Shown: piece by piece, positions 24,255 through 36,123 of the stretch
Layout: every line of letters begins with the position of its first letter
Numbering within the stretch: position 1 is the first letter of the stretch
From: Tetrastigma voinierianum
Taxonomy: Eukaryota; Streptophyta; Magnoliopsida; Vitales; Vitaceae
NCBI GenBank assembly: GCA_016808115.1
Contig: JAEQBH010000667.1
Location: forward strand, 1,240,001 to 1,304,000
DNA length: 64,000 bases
Direction: 5' to 3'
Notes under the pieces: generated by a model
What the model was told of the DNA's origin: nothing
The model's database searches: none
The model's input: the letters and a program-made list of their open reading frames with translations, nothing else
Position numbers and translations under genes: made by a program

Positions 24255-25344
24255 TGAGTATTGAATATACTCATTTTATCCTTATATTTTATGTGTTATT
24301 TTGTAGTTTTAAGATATAAATAAGTATTTTAATGTTCTAAATTATCATATTTTTGTGTAGATTAAATACCTTGGGGTAATGGAAGAAAGTGGGATAGTGT
24401 TAGGACCAAATGAAGTATCTATGAAAATATGGCCAAGGAAGTGAATGTGGTAAATACTCAAAAACTGATTTTAAAAAAAGTAAATATAATCAAAAAAACT
24501 TAAATGAAAAGTATTACCAACACTCATCCCCTTTCCACAAGTGCACGGGTGATACAAGTAATAAAGTTGACTCTATGAGTCTGGATATCATACCCACATG
24601 GATTGGAGGTTCTCTCTAATTGGAGTTTGAGCACCCCGATTACAAGGGCTTTTCATTATTTAGGTGACCAAATAGGATGCGGATTAAAATAAATTTAACT
24701 GAAAAAAAAAACTGATTTAAAACTAATCCTAAAATCTACCAAACAACAACTACTAATGTCTAAAATGTATCAAGAGAAACACTAAGGATGGAAGTAATCA
24801 TTAAACAATCCATTTGCATCTCCTTAAAAGTGCAGTATTTATGAGATGAATCCTAGATTTGTCCAAGAGCAGGGTAGTATAGCCTTGGAATACCTTTGGA
24901 CACTATATATTTCACTATGTAGAACATCATATTCTTAAACCAAGTCAATGGGTCTAAATAGCTACTTTTAGGATTTGATCCTCTTTAAGATTTGGTTGTT
25001 TTTCCTAAACCAATACTTCACAACCATTTCTTAGGACGGAAGACTACTTGCCCCCATAGACAAGGTAAAACAAGCCATCTCCAATACAATTGGTACCTCA
25101 GTCTACAATTCATTAGAATCCTCTCTCTCGTTGATTAGAATATGAGCTGACACGGGATCCAGATTATTCTTCTGAATTGAGATGAGACCTCCTAAACGTC
25201 GCGATAAATCGATAGAGTGGTCCTTAACCTCAGGAACACACACTTTCTTTGTCATAGAAAGGAACTGAAGTCAGAGGTTAGAACATCCAGTGATTTATCA
25301 AAGTGATGTTTAGAGTGCATTAATTCCAAAAATATCGACATAAC
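24255..25344. repeat. Athila-like LTR fragments, two orientations
   Basis: At 24255 'tgagtattgaatatactca' resembles the hairpin LTR starts of A, B and E (plus strand). From ~24530 'aagtgcacgggtgatacaagtaataaa' is the inverted form of a block in the A LTR (30640-30670), so this part lies on the minus strand. The junction between them is not resolved. Confidence 0.45.
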
Positions 25345-26257
25345 ATACCTGAGATTCTTGCTCTTTGCTTGGATGAGTGAAACTCAACTTATGGCTAAAA
25401 CACCATAACTACACCCAAAACAGAGCATACCCGTTAGCTACCCGAAACTCACGTTTAAGCCCATATTCAGGAGCCTTAGAGCTACAAGTTGCTCCTAGTC
25501 CCTTCTATAAATTTATAGGTCTAGCTATTAGGGTTCTTTAACAATTAGAATCACTCAATTTGGATAATTATAACTTAACTTATAGCAAAAACAAAACGAG
25601 GTTTGAAAATTTTAGCGGCAACTCCTTTGAAACTTCATCATTCCTTTACACAAAAATTCCTCAAAAACCAATCCAAACAATGCAAAAACAACCTCATCTT
25701 GAACTAAAACCATCCCGAGAACACTTTACAAAGCTGAGGTTTTTATCAAGCTTGAGCACAAGAAAAGAGGGGGTTAGGTTGTTTTCTTACCTTTAAATCT
25801 CTTCCTTTCTCTTAACTTCTTCCTTCTTCTTGATCACTTAACTCTTGATCTGCATGGAATAAATCCTCATCTCCTTTTTCTTACTTGGGATTTGCACTTA
25901 GACAAAATGCCTAAATAGAGAGACTCTCTCTCTCATTCTAAAGACTAATTTGGTCTTAATAACAAACCTTCTGGTCATGTTTTGAAACTCACACACATTA
26001 ATTCCTATTTTCCCATTTTTTGCATTTTAACTCTTCATTTCACTTTCATTTTCACTTCATTTCATTTCATTTTCATTTTAACATTTACACTCCTCATTTT
26101 ATGACCCTTGGGTCCTCATTTGACATTTTATCAAAATTTATTTAGCTCTTATATTCAGGGTTTTTATTATTATTTTCGTTTTTAGCCATTTAGACTGCGG
26201 AAAAATATAATTTAATTTATTTACACCACGAACATGTTATAAAACTGAGGCGTTACA
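25345..26257 (-). repeat. Del-like LTR 5' part, minus strand
   Basis: Ends '...gaggcgttaca', so on the minus strand it starts TGTAACGCCTC. Contains 'gagtgaaactcaacttatggc' shared with the tandem unit at 16480-16900. It directly adjoins the protease remnant of D in the same orientation, so it could be D's own 3' LTR after loss of RT and integrase, or an independent insertion. The left boundary is uncertain. Confidence 0.5.
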
Positions 26258-26855
26258 CAATATCTGTCTTGCCTCGCCTCCCAAGGTAGGAAACTGGCAA
26301 TGACTCATCAATTGCCCATGCCATCTAGAATCGTACACATCTTAGGGTAAAACATCGTACTTATCCCCTTGAAACATAACACAAACATTATCCGGTGTGT
26401 AGACAATAACTCTCCTATGATCACAATCAATAACGACTCAATGTGTTGTCAACCAGTCTATCCTTAGGATGACATCAAACTCCGACATGTTCATGACCCT
26501 AAGGTCCATAGTGAGCAGAATTCTAAGATCTCTAACTCCTGATCCAGGCATATCGATCAGCCCTCACCCCAGTTCGGCAGACGAGGAACTCCATCTGCGA
26601 CTCTTCCAAGGTTTCAACCTCTAAGCCTAAATCTTTTACACATGATGCAACAATAAGTGAATGAGATGCACCATAATAAAACAATACTCTTGCCCATAAG
26701 CGAGAAAGTAGAAATGTACTTCGAATAATCGACTGATCTGCAAGCTCAGTCTAAGGTGTGATGGCGTAGACACGCCCCTAGGTCCCTGAAGTCCTGGCCT
26801 GTGAGCCTTGGTCTCGACTTTGACCCTTGCCTTGGCCTATTGATTCGTAGCCCAG
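26258..26855 (-). pseudogene. Aspartic protease of gypsy element D, catalytic Asp lost
   Basis: Read on the minus strand from 26855 down: a Gln/Gly-rich linker, then the retropepsin motif as L-F-Y-Y-G-A-S-H-S at about 26687-26660 where D-S-G-A-S-H-S is expected, so the catalytic Asp is Tyr. Then 'MNMSEFDVIL' and a 'DWLTTH' tract (about 26490-26440), then 'VMFQGDKYDVLP' near 26370. Two or more frame changes and several stops. This block order is that of plant chromovirus-type gypsy polyproteins. The matching gag is at 63676-64000, beyond the nested insertions. Confidence 0.75.
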
Positions 26856-27900
26856 TGGGGGTATTAATCAACAAAATTTATAACCTAATACCTCATACTA
26901 ACGTAGCATAGCTACTATAGTATAGTGGTTCTAGGATCGTCCATAGAGATGGGTTTTCTTCGTGGAAATGATTGACAATGAAACTATCTTGTGATTTCAT
27001 TTGGATATTGGGATTGTGATAAAAAGAGTTGGTTTTAATGGTTAAAGGCGAAAATAAAATGGATTAAAATATGGAAAGAAGTCCCACTTAAAGTGTCAGT
27101 CACTTGAAGCAGGTTCCTTAGGCAAATGAGGGCACCAGGTCTTTGCTTGCATTGGGGAGGAAAACATATAGTTATCTCTTGAATCGGTTCTTCATTTAGC
27201 TATAAAAACTGACCCTTATTAAATATCCTTGAAAATGACATTCACTTCCCATTAATGGTCTCAGTTAGTAAAAACATGTCTCCTTAACTCACCTTCCAAT
27301 GCCTTGTAAGTGATAACTAACGAACATCACTGGATCTAGCATTAAGTATCCAATGAGCCCTGAAAGCATACCAAATATCAACCATTCAAGGTGACTCGAA
27401 GGGATCGAAACCTAGAGTTGAAGGAAAGAACATTAATGACAGTGAATACATGCTTTAAAACATGGAACCCCTACATTGCCCACAGTTTCCCTTACGGGTG
27501 CATTTACTTGAATGAAGTTTTAGCCACTTATCCTTTGAGAAATTATCCTCAGAAGTTGTTTGGCTGAAGGGAAAGAGGAGAGAAAATACGAAACGGGAGC
27601 TTCGTGAACAAGCTTCCTAAAAACCCAACTTCAATAATGAAAAACTGATTACAAAGTATTCTACGTATTATATACAACCACAAAGTGTCTAAGTACCAAA
27701 AGATACAAAATAAAACACTATTACATAGGGAGAAAGTGGGAAAAACACAAAAAGCTCAAAAAGTCAAATGTGGCAGGCATTTTCGCAGGGGTTGCGAAAT
27801 TTCACCCCCCTGCGAAATTTAGCAAGGGTTGCGAAAATTCCCACCTTTGAGATATATAGCCTTTAAAAACAACAAAACTTGCACAAAAATTGATTAGTAG
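26856..27900 (-). repeat. C'-type LTR, left part (split by element A)
   Basis: Starts TGGGGGTATTAATCAACAAAA, matching the left ends of the two C LTRs (39241 and 44101). Contains 'tttcgcagggg ttgcgaaa' inverted motifs at 27780-27835. Interrupted at the CCTTG target site by element A and resumes at 49357. Total about 1.16 kb without A. It lies within the gag-protease region of D. No TSD of its own is visible. Confidence 0.65.
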
Positions 27901-27905
27901 CCTTG

Positions 27906-30900
27906 TGATGAGTCTTAAACTCATATATTTTTAATCCATTTTTTGGCATGTTTTTAATAGTTTCAGATCTATTTGTATGTCAAATTATGGAATATTCACC
28001 AACTTTGTGTTTTGTAGGTGTTAATTGAAAAAGGAGAGAAAAAAGTAGAAAAATAAGGAGAAAAAAAAAAGGAAAATGCGCGGAGTCTACGTAGCGACAT
28101 AGTTTTAATAATGCGACACAATTCAACGAATATAAAGAAGCTATGTCGCAACCATCAACTATATGTAGCAACAAAGTCCAGGCTAAACTTCAGGCAGAAA
28201 TAGAATCTTTATTATGACAAAGAGTTCTATGTCGTGACATTGCTAAAGAAGAATGAAAAGAAGACTATCATGACAAATTTTAACTCACAGGACAATGATC
28301 AAGGTAGAGAGCAAGGAGCTATGTTATACTAATATTTCCTATTACAACATAAAAGTCAATAGACTAACAGATGAACTTTGTCGCTGATGTTACAATTTAT
28401 CATATTTAAAATGCTAAGAATACAACATAAGTCAATTGAAACAAGTGTTTTTATGTTGCGATAAAGTTTTAAGAACCAAGCCAGCTCAAGGAGGAATTTA
28501 TGTCGTAACAAAGAAAATCCTGTCGCGACATAACATTTAGAATTCACAACAAAGAGCAACAAAATATCTGTCGTGACAAAGATTATTTTTGTCGTGACAA
28601 ACAAAACATGAAGAAGGTGAATTCTCTATCGCGACAAGGAGTTGAAGAGCAACACAAGAAGAATGGCGACAAAGAAACTCATGTTGCGACATAGTAAAGA
28701 ATTGAAGGTAGAATCTCTATTGCGTCAAAGAAATTTTATATCGCGACAATAAAAGCTATGGAATGATAGAATTCTGTCGTGACAGAATAAAATTAGGTCG
28801 CGACAGAAATTGAAGGAGAACTGAGATTAGCCAAGTCAAGCGTGTTGCAACAAAGATTTATATGTCGCAATAAATGCTTCAAAGAAGCTTATAAGAATCG
28901 AGAAGAAAATTCTGCCAGATCATGATTTTCCTATCGTGACAGAAAATGCTAAGGACTCAAAGAAATCCTATCGCGACAGAGAAAACTCGGTCGCGACAGA
29001 GTCGACATGTTAAAAGGAAAATTATGTCGTGAATGCATCTATAGCGTATGACCTCGAGAAGCTGGTTGCAAACAGGTTTGGTGTCACGACACAAGACATT
29101 CTTATTGCAATAAGAACAAGACTACTACACCAAAATTCTGTCGGACAGAATCCAAGAAAGAGCTCAAAAAATAGGTTGCGACAGAAGACTGCATGTTACG
29201 ACAAAGGCCATCGACAAAGACTGGAAACTCTGTCGTGACAGAACTTTCTATGTCACGACAGAGCGACCAATTTGGGCCAGAATTTTGGGCATCCACAATG
29301 CAATTAATGAAGTGAGGCCCAACACAGTTCAGCTCAGATCACCAGGCACTGCCCACTTCCGCAACCCGTGACGCCTGGTAGTGTCAAGACCTCAGATATT
29401 TTATTTATTTTCTTTCTTTTTCTTTTATTTTTGTTTTTAGTAGAGTTAGTTTCAGTAAGAGTTTCAAATGTAGATCAGAAGCGTACTTCTTTTTAGGATT
29501 TATGATCGGGTATTGAACTCATGCCTTTCGAAATGAATTTCATTTATGAAATCATCTTCTCATTACCGTCTGGATGAATGGAGATGGAAAGTTTCGAGTT
29601 CATTTATTTCGCTTGTTTATGATTTCAAAGTGAATTTTTCTTTGATCAGTTAGTCACTAATAAGGAGTGAACCAGTTTTTTAAAAGTTGAGTTCTCTGAA
29701 ATGGGGTCAATGATGATAGTAATTTTATGCACAAGTCAAAGAACGCCTTAATTAGAATTTCAATTTATTTGATCGTACTGCTTCAATTATTTGCTCTGCG
29801 CATCACTGTACCTAAGCAAGGTCTTGTATCTTACTTTGATTTTTGAGTACCTCCTTTCTCAGACACGAAGATGGAGAATCTTGAGCAGCAGAGCATTCTT
29901 TGTGGTATGGTAGACTAAAACCATGAACTAATGATAACTCCTGACGTTACTCGATAGATCACCAACTTACTCGTAATTTGAGGATAGTTAAATGAAGTAT
30001 CAGTTTAAGCACTCAGAGGTCTCTTCTCTTTCTACTGAATTGATTATGATCCCGTGTTAACAAAGATCTAATCAAGGAGATGGAAATTTTCATCAGAAAT
30101 GAAGGATGAGGTGTCAATCAAAATGGAGAAGGCTTGCAATATCCTGTCTATTGGGGAAAGAATTCTCCATTCCTAAGATCCGAGTATAAAGTACTGAAAA
30201 GGAAAAATACTTAAATCTTAGAAAGAGGGTTACATATTACAAGTAACTGATTAGAATCATGACTTAGAAATTAATATGAACCTCTAATAAGTGAAAAGTA
30301 TGGTTAAGGGAGAAATCCAAACTATACAATCATGCATCTTTGACAAACTCAAGCCCAATTTATGGCTGCTTAAGTGAATCGATATGATGAAGAAATTGAT
30401 TATTACTCATTTATCTATATCTAGTTTTGTCTCACTCAATGAATTCTCAAACCCATTGTTACTAAAAATTATTTTCATGTATATTAAGGAATTGAATCTA
30501 GATTAAAATTCTTTTTAGTCATCTCATCATCATAACAGTAGAGTTCAAATAGTTATGATCTTGAGTAGTTGGGGTAGGTCTTTTGATTTATCATCATTCC
30601 TCGTGAGAACGATATCTAGACTTTAAATATCCACTTTTATTACTTGTACGACCTGTGCACTTGCAATAATCAAGACCAACTCAATTTTTAATGAATATAT
30701 TTTACAAAAAGAACAAATCAATATTTTCATCTACACAAGCATCTGTGTAACAAGTTTTTGGTGCCATTGCCGGGGACTGAATAGTTCTTGAGTGGCAGTA
30801 CTAGAAGTTTGGCAGAACTAGATTGCATCATATAGTTTGGTATGTAACAAGTTTTTGGTGCCGTTTTCAGGGATTAGATAATAGTCCTATGGTAATATTG

Positions 30901-30935
30901 TTATAAATTTGTATATATATAATCTGGTCTTAACA
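27906..30935 (+). repeat. 5' LTR of element A (3030 bp)
   Basis: Starts TGATGAGTCTTAAACTCAT and ends GGTCTTAACA. Carries about twenty TGTCGCGACA-type palindromes between 28100 and 29280. Its last ~180 bp consist of two PBS-headed units (from 30753 and 30850). Clearly diverged from the 3' LTR, so the insertion is not recent. Short ORFs inside are not coding. Confidence 0.85.
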
Positions 30936-30959
30936 AGTTTTTGGCACCATCGTCAGGGA
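30753..30959 (+). other. Tandem primer-binding sites of element A
   Basis: PBS-like copies at 30759-30776 (TGGTGCCATTGCCGGGGA) and 30856-30873 lie inside the LTR end; the functional-position copy is at 30942-30959 (TGGCACCATCGTCAGGGA). The consensus TGGCGCCGTTGCCGGGGA is complementary to the 3' end of plant tRNA-Asp. The third copy differs from it by five transitions. Confidence 0.85.
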
Positions 30960-31165
30960 CTTTATTGATGAATTTAAAGATCAATATTCTAACCAAAAGG
31001 ATTGCCAATTTGGACATTTTCTTTTTTATTATTTATAAAATTTAAAATCACAAAATGCTTTAAATGCAGTCGAAGAAGCTATCAAATTTTTCTATGAGCT
31101 TAACAGATAACCGTCTCCCACATAATTCATTTGATTCTTAGTGTGTTTCTATTTGCAGCATTTAA

Positions 31166-32780
31166 ATGCATAAAAAACCAGAAGAAGATCTGCTGCCTCT
31201 AAGCATTGAATTTGAGAGAACACTGAAGAATCTGAGGAAGATCACAAGTGCAGAAACCAGAAGTATGGCAACTCAAAGAGAAAGACTGTGAGCGGTCTCC
31301 GTAAGAAGAAGAAAAACCGCAGAGACCTCGGAGGCCTAATACTAGTGAGACTCAGAGGCCTATTATCTAAGAGGAGTACTTACCAAGTGAGACAACCTCG
31401 CCTATAGAAGCTAACACTTGGAAGTTGAAGATTGACATTATGGTACAATAGTATCAGCTTTAATGGTCATCCCTCTGGGGTGATCCTAATAAGTGGGAAG
31501 ATTTATGAGGATGGCCAATACAATCAAACTCAATGGGGTGGAGAGTAACTATGATCAAGCCGCAGCCCTTCCCTTCTCTAACGAGAGATGTGGCAAAGAA
31601 CTTGGTTTGATTCATTTATTACTGGATCGAAACGTGCCTAGGAAGGTTAAGGGAGGCCTATATGAGCGCATTTTTCCTCCAAATTTCCAACTTTTGAGAG
31701 AAGAGGATAAATAATTATCTTCAAACAGGGGGAAGATGAGAGTATCTACAATGCATGGGAGAGATACAAGAGATTGTTAAAACGATGCCCTATGTATGGA
31801 ATAGATCTGACCACCTATGATATATTCTATCATGCTATAATCATGCCCAAGGGCATAACTGATGCATCCCACAGGAGCTTTTAATATAAGAAGCATACAG
31901 GCAAGGCAGTTGATTGAAGACCTTGCTAAATGCAATTATAAGGCTCCATTTGAAGCTTCAGGGAGCAACAGTAGACTGAAGGGAACTGGTTTGATTGAGC
32001 TGAATCATATGACGCCATAGAAGCAAAGCTGGATGTAGTGATGAACAAATTAGGAAGCAATGAGAGAAGAATGCATATTGCACATGAAGTGGGAGCAGTA
32101 AAAGAAGGAATTAGAAGCAGTGTTAAGGGACTAGATGAAGAAGAACCCTAACAAGTTAAGGAGACCAAGTACATGAATGAGCAAAGAAATTATCACTTCA
32201 ACCCTAACCCCACACACTATACACCAGCACTGAGGAACCATGAAAACTTTTCATATGGTGGAGGAGTGCACAAGAGGCCCTGCACTGGATCGAATTACTT
32301 AACATCGCTTAGCGCCCGTACCCCAGTTCCAAGAACCGCAAACAGCCAGGAGGGAGAATATAGGAGAATATCAGGGTCATAAAAGGACTCAATCATTTGA
32401 AGATCATATGTCAACTTTCATCGAAAACAATAGAATTTTCAATTCCGCATGAGAAAAGATTTTCTGAATTGGAAAATTCCAAGCAAATACAATTATGTTT
32501 TAGACAAATACTAATGCTTCATTAAGGAACTTGGAAACTCAAGTAGGGCAGCTAGCCCTTTCCTTGCAAAACCAATCAAGGAATGCATTTCCTAGTAGTA
32601 CAAAGATAAATCCAAATATTTCACATCGACTTCATTGAGAGGTGACAATGAATTGCAAGAAACAGTTAAGCATGTAGACTTGCTCGTATATCGTGGAAAG
32701 AAATTGAGGAAGAATAGCTCAGACTAGAGGAGCATATAAGGAGATGCTGAAAATGAAGAATTTATTATAAATGTCTAAGT
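31166..32780 (+). pseudogene. gag: gag of element A (Athila-type), degenerate
   Basis: ATG at 31166 opens the frame 'MHKKPEEDLLP'. The same frame carries the open stretch 31493-31714, which starts in the capsid ('ANTIKLNGV', then 'FPFSN'). Further capsid tracts follow in other frames: 'ESIYNAWERYKRLL' near 31745 and a Leu/Ile helix at 31900-31945. The Athila-typical 'PTHYTPALRNHENFSYGGG' tract lies at 32205-32265 with no CCHC knuckle after it. Several stops and indels. The homologous start in B is at 52562. Role: would form the virus-like particle. Confidence 0.8.
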
Positions 32781-33213
32781 TAAAGACAATAAACTGAGCA
32801 GCTTCTTGTAAGGCAACCCAAGCAGAATTTTTAAAATTTTTTTAGTTAGATTTTGTGTGTTTGATTTTCCAGTTTTAATTATGTTAGAAGTTTTATTTTT
32901 TTTAGTGGTGTTGATTTTTCAGGACAATAAAGCTATATTAAAGATGAATTTTATTATGAAGCACATTGTCTCAAACTAAAAAATGCAAAAAATAGCTACA
33001 AGGGGGAGTATTTCTATTTCCCTCAATTTGTTTTAATGATAATGCATAATTGAAGTTTGGGGGAATGTGATTTTATTTTAGTTATTCTAAACATCATCTT
33101 TGCTAATTTTCTTGAATAAATAAATGAAATGTTATTGTTCATACTTGAATTGGGAGGGTCTTTGATGATTAAATGAGTCTTCATAAGTATGTTCGCATGG
33201 GTATTAGTGAATA
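32781..33213 (+). other. Post-gag non-coding region of A with PPT-like sequence
   Basis: 'aggcaacccaa' at ~32810 is the landmark that follows pol in B (56150), so pol is missing between. PPT-like 'gaagtttgggggaat' lies at 33052-33066. CACCT at 33214-33218 is the target site of the next insertion. Confidence 0.6.
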
Positions 33214-33218
33214 CACCT

Positions 33219-34401
33219 TATAGCACTCTCGAAGCCTTCGTCTCGACTCCTGCTGGTGGATCCGAACCGAAACCCGGGGACGCCTGGCCAAAGCCATTAA
33301 TCAAATCCATTTATCAAATATAAGTGTTTTCGTTCTCAAATCTTTGCGGAAGCGATTTCAATTTAGGCAAGCCCATAAACATTTACAAATTCAATGCAAT
33401 TCCTTTACAAAATATGCATTTAACCAAAAATGGCATTTTATGACGTTTATAACATAATATCCAAAATCGTATTCAGATATAGGTACAAAAATAATTTAAA
33501 AGTTGAACTCCTTTTGTTTACAAAACAATGTTATGCTAAAAAATGGTGAGGATGCATGTGACGGAGCATACTCCGTGAACTTTCTGAATGACTCGGAAGC
33601 TTCCTCGACCTCGGGTCCGTCTTCAATCACCGCTATCACTTCAGACTACAAGATTGATAAAATAAATACGCTGAATTTTCATGCTTAGTGGTTCTATGTT
33701 TTCTTATTCCATTTCGGTTCAATACGAATCATGCATTTATCAAAATAATGCCTCTATACAATGTCTATGTGTAATGTAAAAGATGCTTATACAAATACAC
33801 TTTTTAATATCCTTTTTCACTTTTCGATTTGCGATTTCACATATGACTATAGAAATTAACATTCATGATAGATTCAGTTGGTGAATCCTGTCCTATTTGT
33901 CGTTTAGTAGTAATGTGATTTCACATTCAATATTACAATCTCACATTGGACTATGGAAATTAACATTCACGATGGATTCAGTTGGTGAATCCCGCCCTAT
34001 TACCATTCAAAGAGCGCGATTTCACATTCAATATTACAACCTCATCGACTATAGAAATTAATATCTTCACTCGACTCGATTCAGCTTGGTGAATCCCGCC
34101 CTATTTGACATTAAGTAGTAATGTGATTTCACATTTAATATTACAACTTACATTGATTACTTATAAATTAACATTCACAATCTGATTCAATTTATAAATC
34201 CTCGCTCGTTATTCAAAAGAGAAGTGTGATTCCAGAATAACAAATACTACCTTTCATGACAAATTTAGCTGGTGAATCCGCCATGTTGATCATTCAATAA
34301 TACATTTCAAATCAATTTACCACATGCAAGAAATTACTTATAGTTCAAATACACGCATTACGCAGATATTTGACAAACATTTCGGTACCAATAGTTTAAA
34401 T

Positions 34402-34434
<33 letters not shown>

Positions 34435-35654
34435 CACAAATAGAACTTGAACTGGGAATTGAGTCACAGAGAACAGAACATACCAATTTATCGATCCCTT
34501 ATCCCTTTCGATACTAGTCCTAGGTCAGGTTGTCGTCTTCACCCGCACCTAGTGGTTGAACAATTAATCGTAATAAACGAATATCGCCGAGGCGGCGAGG
34601 TACGGTACGTTTTTCACTTAGTTTTATCCTTATTTGAACCCCCATTAATCATTTATTAGGGTCCTTAAACCATTTGCACGAATACATGGTGTTCGAACAA
34701 AAATCCGAAATTTGTTCACTTTGAATAATAGCTACGCCGCCAAGCAAATAAGAGCATCGCTTATGCCGCGGGCGCGCAGCCTTCGTCGCATCGCAGCTCT
34801 GCTATGCCGCGGCATACTGAGGGGTGCATTTTCAGCTCTACCGCCACGGCAAGAAGGCATCCCACGCCGCGGGGCGGTTCCCTACGCCGCAAAGATAGGA
34901 GCCTATTTTACCTAGATTTTTCCAGTTTTCACTTTTGCGATTTTTCTCCAAAATTCCTCAAAAACTCAAAACAACTCATGGGAATCACTCCCAATAACAT
35001 CCTAATATCATCCTAAACCAACCATGAGCAAAACCTATGGATGGATTAGGGTTTTTCTAACCCAAACATCATTTAAAGAAATCTAGGGTTTGGTTCTTAC
35101 CTTAAATCCCTTTGAATCTTCTTCATCCAAGATGCTTGATCATTTAGAAACCAAAAATGGGGATGATCTCCCACCAAAATCACTTCTTCTTGCAAAACCC
35201 TAGCTTTCTCCTCCCACTCTCTTCTCAAAACGTTTTTGGCACAATGGCCATTCTAAGACCAAATATGCCTTAAGTTATGTTTTCACCTTAAGGCCATGTT
35301 TGGCTTGTTTATTAAATCCCATTTTCCATTTTTCTCACTTAAAGCTTACATGTCTCGTTATTTGCACATTCACTTATCATTTATTTCACATTAGCACTTA
35401 AGCTTATCATTTGACCCTTAGGTCTTCATTTTACAAATTTTCAAATTTTCCCTTTTTCAGTTGGGTTTATTTCTGAGTTCAATCAATTTCTCAATTTCGC
35501 ATATAATATTTAATCAGGCGCCACATATTCATTTCACTTTTCACAATTTAACAATTTATCAGTTTTCCTGGAAAAACCCAAGTTTGGCTCAATTTATACC
35601 CATAATATATAATAAATTATTATAGAAATTCTAGGGTATTTTTGGGGCATTACA
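33219..35654 (-). mobile_element. Del-like solo LTR in element A, TSD CACCT
   Basis: 2436 bp between perfect CACCT copies (33214-33218, 35655-35659). Right end '...GCATTACA'; the left end reads TATAGC, consistent with TG decayed to TA. The interior has three or more diverged ~120-bp tandem units at 33840-34180 ('gatttcacattcaatattac...ttaacattcacgat...gattcagttggtgaatcc'), a (TA)n run, and GCCGCGG-rich palindromes at 34725-34890, including TATGCCGCGGCATA at 34803-34816. No genes. Confidence 0.85.
34404..34430. repeat. (TA)n microsatellite
   Basis: About 13 TA repeats in the solo LTR. Confidence 0.95.
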
Positions 35655-35659
35655 CACCT

Positions 35660-36123
35660 TGTTTTGAAAGTGTCTTGAGTGAAAACTGAGATTGATGCAA
35701 TTTTGAAATTAAAGTTCAATGCCGTGACATAATTTCTCTGTGTTGCAACACAATCGATTTTGGACTCAAATTGTAAAGGACATTTTCTGTCGCGACATAG
35801 ATTGAAATGAGCATCAGAAATAATGTCGCAACATTTCTTGCAATGTCGTGACATTTTAACACCTCAGAAAAATATTGAAAAACTCTTTCGCGATAATTAT
35901 TTCTGAATGTCGCGACATAGTAGTAAAAATGGAACAAACCCTAGGTCATTTGTTGTCACGACATTTAATGAAGGCACAACAAAACAGTTGGCTTATAAAT
36001 AGAAAAAATTTGAAAACTGGAAGGCCAACTTTCCTATAAACTATCAACCCTCCCGCCTTCCTTACTCCAATCTCTCTCATCTTGCCTTCTAAAACCCTAG
36101 AGTTCCAAAACCCTATTCCGACC
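35660..36123 (+). other. Spacer and leader upstream of ORF2 in A
   Basis: Non-coding, with TGTCGCGACA-type palindromes (35720-35960), then 'gcttataaata' (35991) and a pyrimidine-rich leader of about 100 bp before the ORF2 ATG. The same arrangement precedes ORF2 in B (56340-56869). The TATA-like sequence hints at an internal promoter, but this is inference. Confidence 0.45.
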
